Source: CAIWAH01 sp964602595
GTDB lineage: Bacteria; Verrucomicrobiota; Verrucomicrobiia; Limisphaerales; UBA9464
Assembly (NCBI GenBank): GCA_964602595.1
Contig: CAZRRO010000008.1
Span: forward strand, 212,346-276,345
Length of the DNA stretch: 64,000 nucleotides
Reading direction: 5' to 3'
This document shows positions 62,015 to 64,000 of the stretch, piece by piece. The position numbers and the translations under genes were made by a program. Under the pieces are notes generated by a model, which saw nothing but the letters and a program-made list of their open reading frames with translations, did no database searches and was not told the origin of the DNA. Position 1 is the stretch's first letter. The number at the start of each line of letters is the position of its first letter.

Positions 62015-63025
62015 CTACTGGGCCCGCACCAATGTCTGGCCCTTGAGGAAATCGAGTCCACGGGCCAGCACCGGATCCCGCACCACGGGAGCGTCTGGCA
62101 ATTCTGGCTGAGCCGGCGCCGGCTGCGGATTGGCGGCGGCGCGTTCCCGTTCGCGGACGAGGTCGGCTTCGGAAAGCCGCTTCCGGACTCGCACCGTCGT
62201 GGTGATGGAGTTGGTGGCCGTCGGGGAATTGGTCTGCGAACGGATGGCCGTGAACGGATCCCGCAGGAAGGCGCGTTCGACCGCCGGCTCGAGGGAGATG
62301 CGAAGATCCGGCACCACGCCGGCCGAGGAAAGAGACTGCCCATCCGGAAGGCGGACCCGCCCTTGGGTGAGACGCAACCGCTGGCCGGTGGACAGGTTCA
62401 AATCGGTCACCACCGCGGCTTCGCCCGCCGTCGTGTCGCCGATCAGCAGCGCGGCGCCGGCGTGCCGCAAGCTGGCGGCCACGGCTTCCGCGGCGCCCCG
62501 GGTCTGGGCGTTGACCAGCACCGCGAGCGGGCGCGGGAACTGGTTCGTTGGCGCCACGCTGAGCCGCAGTCCGTCGCCCCAGTCAAATAGCGGCGAATTG
62601 GCCGGCAGAAATACACCCGCCAATCGGGCAGCGACGTCGAAATCACGTCCGCCGGCGAACCGCAGGTCGAGCACGCAACCGGTAACCGCGCCGCCCGCCC
62701 GCAATTCGGTGAGGCGTTGGAGGACATTCGTCGGCGCGTCCCCACCCACCTCGGCCAGCCGCAGGTAAGCGAAGTGGTTTTCCAGCAACTCCGCCGCGGC
62801 GAGCGTGGGTTCGGTGCCCGCCGGTTCCTCGTAATCCTCCAGCAGGCGGACCCGGTCGCTGAGCTTTGCCAGGAGGTCTTCCGCCGAGGCTGCCTGAAGC
62901 TGCTCCGCGGTCACGCCGGGCAGGTGTTCCCGGACCAGCTTGGCGACCTCATCCAGCGGCGGAAATTCCGCCGCCCAAGTGGTGAACCCGAGGCAAGCGG
63001 TTGCGAGGGCAGCCAGGCGCTTCAT
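62015..63025 (-). CDS. S41-like exported protein lacking the catalytic dyad
   Basis: A 336-residue exported protein (signal RLAALATACLGFTTWAAE). The tail-specific protease fold is recognisable: VLDLRFAGGRDFDVAARLA, then PLAVLVNAQTRGAAEAVAAS, where the family has the catalytic serine in T-x-S-A-x-E. Here the serine is glycine. The next motif reads IGDTTAGEAAVV in place of GxxTxGKG, so the lysine is a glutamate. The C-terminal 60 residues are charged and proline-rich. Probably a scaffold or inactive homologue; alignment by eye. Confidence 0.72.
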   Translation of the reverse strand: MKRLAALATACLGFTTWAAEFPPLDEVAKLVREHLPGVTAEQLQAASAEDLLAKLSDRVRLLEDYEEPAGTEPTLAAAELLENHFAYLRLAEVGGDAPTNVLQRLTELRAGGAVTGCVLDLRFAGGRDFDVAARLAGVFLPANSPLFDWGDGLRLSVAPTNQFPRPLAVLVNAQTRGAAEAVAASLRHAGAALLIGDTTAGEAAVVTDLNLSTGQRLRLTQGRVRLPDGQSLSSAGVVPDLRISLEPAVERAFLRDPFTAIRSQTNSPTATNSITTTVRVRKRLSEADLVRERERAAANPQPAPAQPELPDAPVVRDPVLARGLDFLKGQTLVRAQ

Positions 63026-63099
63026 GCGGGGGGGATGATTCCGGCGTCAGTTCCGGCGCGGCAAACAAGTTCGGTTCATGCACTGGAACAGGGCGACGC

Positions 63100-63795
63100 T
63101 CACGGCCGGATGGCCGAATAGATTGTCTTCGCCATCAGCGCCGCGCCCTTGGCGTTGGGATGAATCTTGTCCGGGAACATCTCCGGGTGGTTGCCCAAGG
63201 CGTCGAACAGGTCGATGACCGGCACCTTGCGGTCGTCACAGGCTTCCTCGATGCCCTCCAGCACGGTGTCCAAGGTCTGGGCGTTGATGCCCCATTGGTC
63301 GGCGTAGACCGGCACCGGCTGGCAGACCCACAGCTTGGGTTTCGACTTCAGGTCGCGGAAATGTTCCAGCAGGTCGCGGAAATCCTTCTTGAAGGCGTCC
63401 TTGTTCTTCCAGTTCTGCGGCTTGGTGTCGTTGGTGCCCAGCTTGAGGATCACCACGTCGGGCTGGAAGGCGGTCGCCTGGGTAAACTCCTCGGTGGTCC
63501 AATACGGCAGGTCACCGGCGCGGCTGGCGGTGGCACCGCTGCGTCCAAAGTTCTTCACGTCAAACCGGGAGCCCAGCAGCTTCTGGAGCTGCGCCGGATA
63601 GCTGTTCGTCTCCCGGCCCTCGACGCCCGCGCCGAACGTGATCGAGTCGCCCACGCACGCCACCCGCACGATCGGGTCCCCGCCGCGGCGGTTCTGGATC
63701 TCCTCCAGCCGGATGATCGGCGGCTCCTTCTTGGCACAACCGGCCAGCAAGGCGGCAACGAGGGCAAACAGGGCGGCGAAATGGCGGCGGTTCAT
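63100..63795 (-). CDS. SGNH/GDSL hydrolase lipoprotein
   Basis: A 231-residue protein with a lipoprotein signal (LFALVAALLAGC, Cys about 20). SGNH blocks: VACVGDSITFGAGVEG (block I, Ser), GRSGATAS (block II, Gly), LKLGTNDTKPQ (block III, Asn) and PDKIHPNAKG (block V, Asp and His). Likely a surface esterase on carbohydrate acetyl groups. Confidence 0.9.
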   Translation of the reverse strand: MNRRHFAALFALVAALLAGCAKKEPPIIRLEEIQNRRGGDPIVRVACVGDSITFGAGVEGRETNSYPAQLQKLLGSRFDVKNFGRSGATASRAGDLPYWTTEEFTQATAFQPDVVILKLGTNDTKPQNWKNKDAFKKDFRDLLEHFRDLKSKPKLWVCQPVPVYADQWGINAQTLDTVLEGIEEACDDRKVPVIDLFDALGNHPEMFPDKIHPNAKGAALMAKTIYSAIRP

Positions 63796-64000
63796 GCGAC
63801 AGAATGTGGCCGCAGTGTGGCCGAGGGCGCCGACGCGGCAAGCGACTTCACGAACCCGGGGAAAGCACCCCGGAGGAATCCACCGAGACCAAGGCCGAAT
63901 CCGTGGCCTGAACCTCCCTCCCGCAAACTCCCGAGAGGACTGATCTTCGTGAACCGACTTGGACCGCAGGGTGGTGGACTGTCCGGCGCTGCAGGTGGGG
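63796..64000. other. Right-hand window edge, no gene seen
   Basis: These 205 bases hold the probable promoter of the SGNH hydrolase gene and nothing else that I can support. Confidence 0.4.

Noticed and set aside
1..64000. CRISPR arrays, complete insertion sequences, rRNA genes, integrase or transposase genes
   Set aside because: I looked for spaced repeats, transposase DDE or HUH motifs, tyrosine-recombinase R-H-R-Y patterns and rRNA landmarks and saw none.

Overview
The window joins two kinds of DNA. About 1-20,815 is a mobile, plasmid-like accessory region. About 20,816-64,000 is ordinary chromosome of a GC-rich bacterium. I think the host is a verrucomicrobiote. The clues are a pseudopilin-type secreted protein with the GFTLIELL/VVIAIIAIL start, many secreted Ig-like and calcium-repeat proteins, duplicated polysaccharide-export loci, NrfA/NrfH, and few strong Shine-Dalgarno sites on the chromosome. 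This is an inference; there is no rRNA in the window. The accessory backbone (replication initiator A, ParA, RadC, DUF932, a giant methylase-helicase) resembles plasmids and islands I associate with Planctomycetes and Verrucomicrobia.

Accessory region, left to right: a truncated AbiEi-type antitoxin (1-318, minus); a RepA-type initiator with iteron-like repeats and palindromes in front of parA and a ribbon-helix-helix partner; then 3,288-4,735, which has no credible gene but is packed with perfect hairpins, several capped by GNRA or UUCG tetraloops on the plus strand. I interpret this as a very large structured noncoding RNA of about 1.25 kb. It is followed directly by a conserved protein of unknown function (4,736-5,608), whose ribosome-binding site is locked in a 9-bp hairpin, and then by a cytidylate-kinase-like gene that overlaps it by 140 bp. 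This RNA, protein and kinase unit is the best candidate for an undescribed system. Further right are a HEPN-like protein in lower-GC DNA, RadC, DUF932, small plasmid-type proteins, a 1,704-residue DarB-like methylase-helicase with an 83-residue gene overprinted in another frame, a DnaB-like protein without a visible Walker A, an excisionase-like protein, and an AbiEi/AbiEii type IV toxin-antitoxin pair with a clear palindromic operator. The region ends at the 3' end of tRNA-Gly(CCC), a typical integration site. No integrase is present in the window.

Chromosomal part: recA with a small downstream gene; a cNMP-binding/DUF1003 protein; a pseudopilin-like protein; an esterase-like lipoprotein; a secreted PPDK-type protein; nrfHA for respiratory ammonification of nitrite (with an unusual CXXCH catalytic haem motif); a 1,313-residue secreted Ig/calcium-repeat protein; and an MTAP/PNP phosphorylase. 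Then come two copies of a three-gene polysaccharide export module (outer-membrane barrel, Wza-like, Wzc-like tyrosine kinase), separated by the gntK-cinA-pgsA operon. A third Wzc-like protein at 55,232 lacks the kinase. The remainder holds an ABC exporter/matrixin operon, a zinc-ribbon protein, a DUF885 protein, a sugar epimerase, a sialidase-like protein, mnmA with a 33-residue downstream peptide, recQ, a MOSC protein, an S41-like protein that has lost its catalytic dyad, and an SGNH hydrolase lipoprotein.
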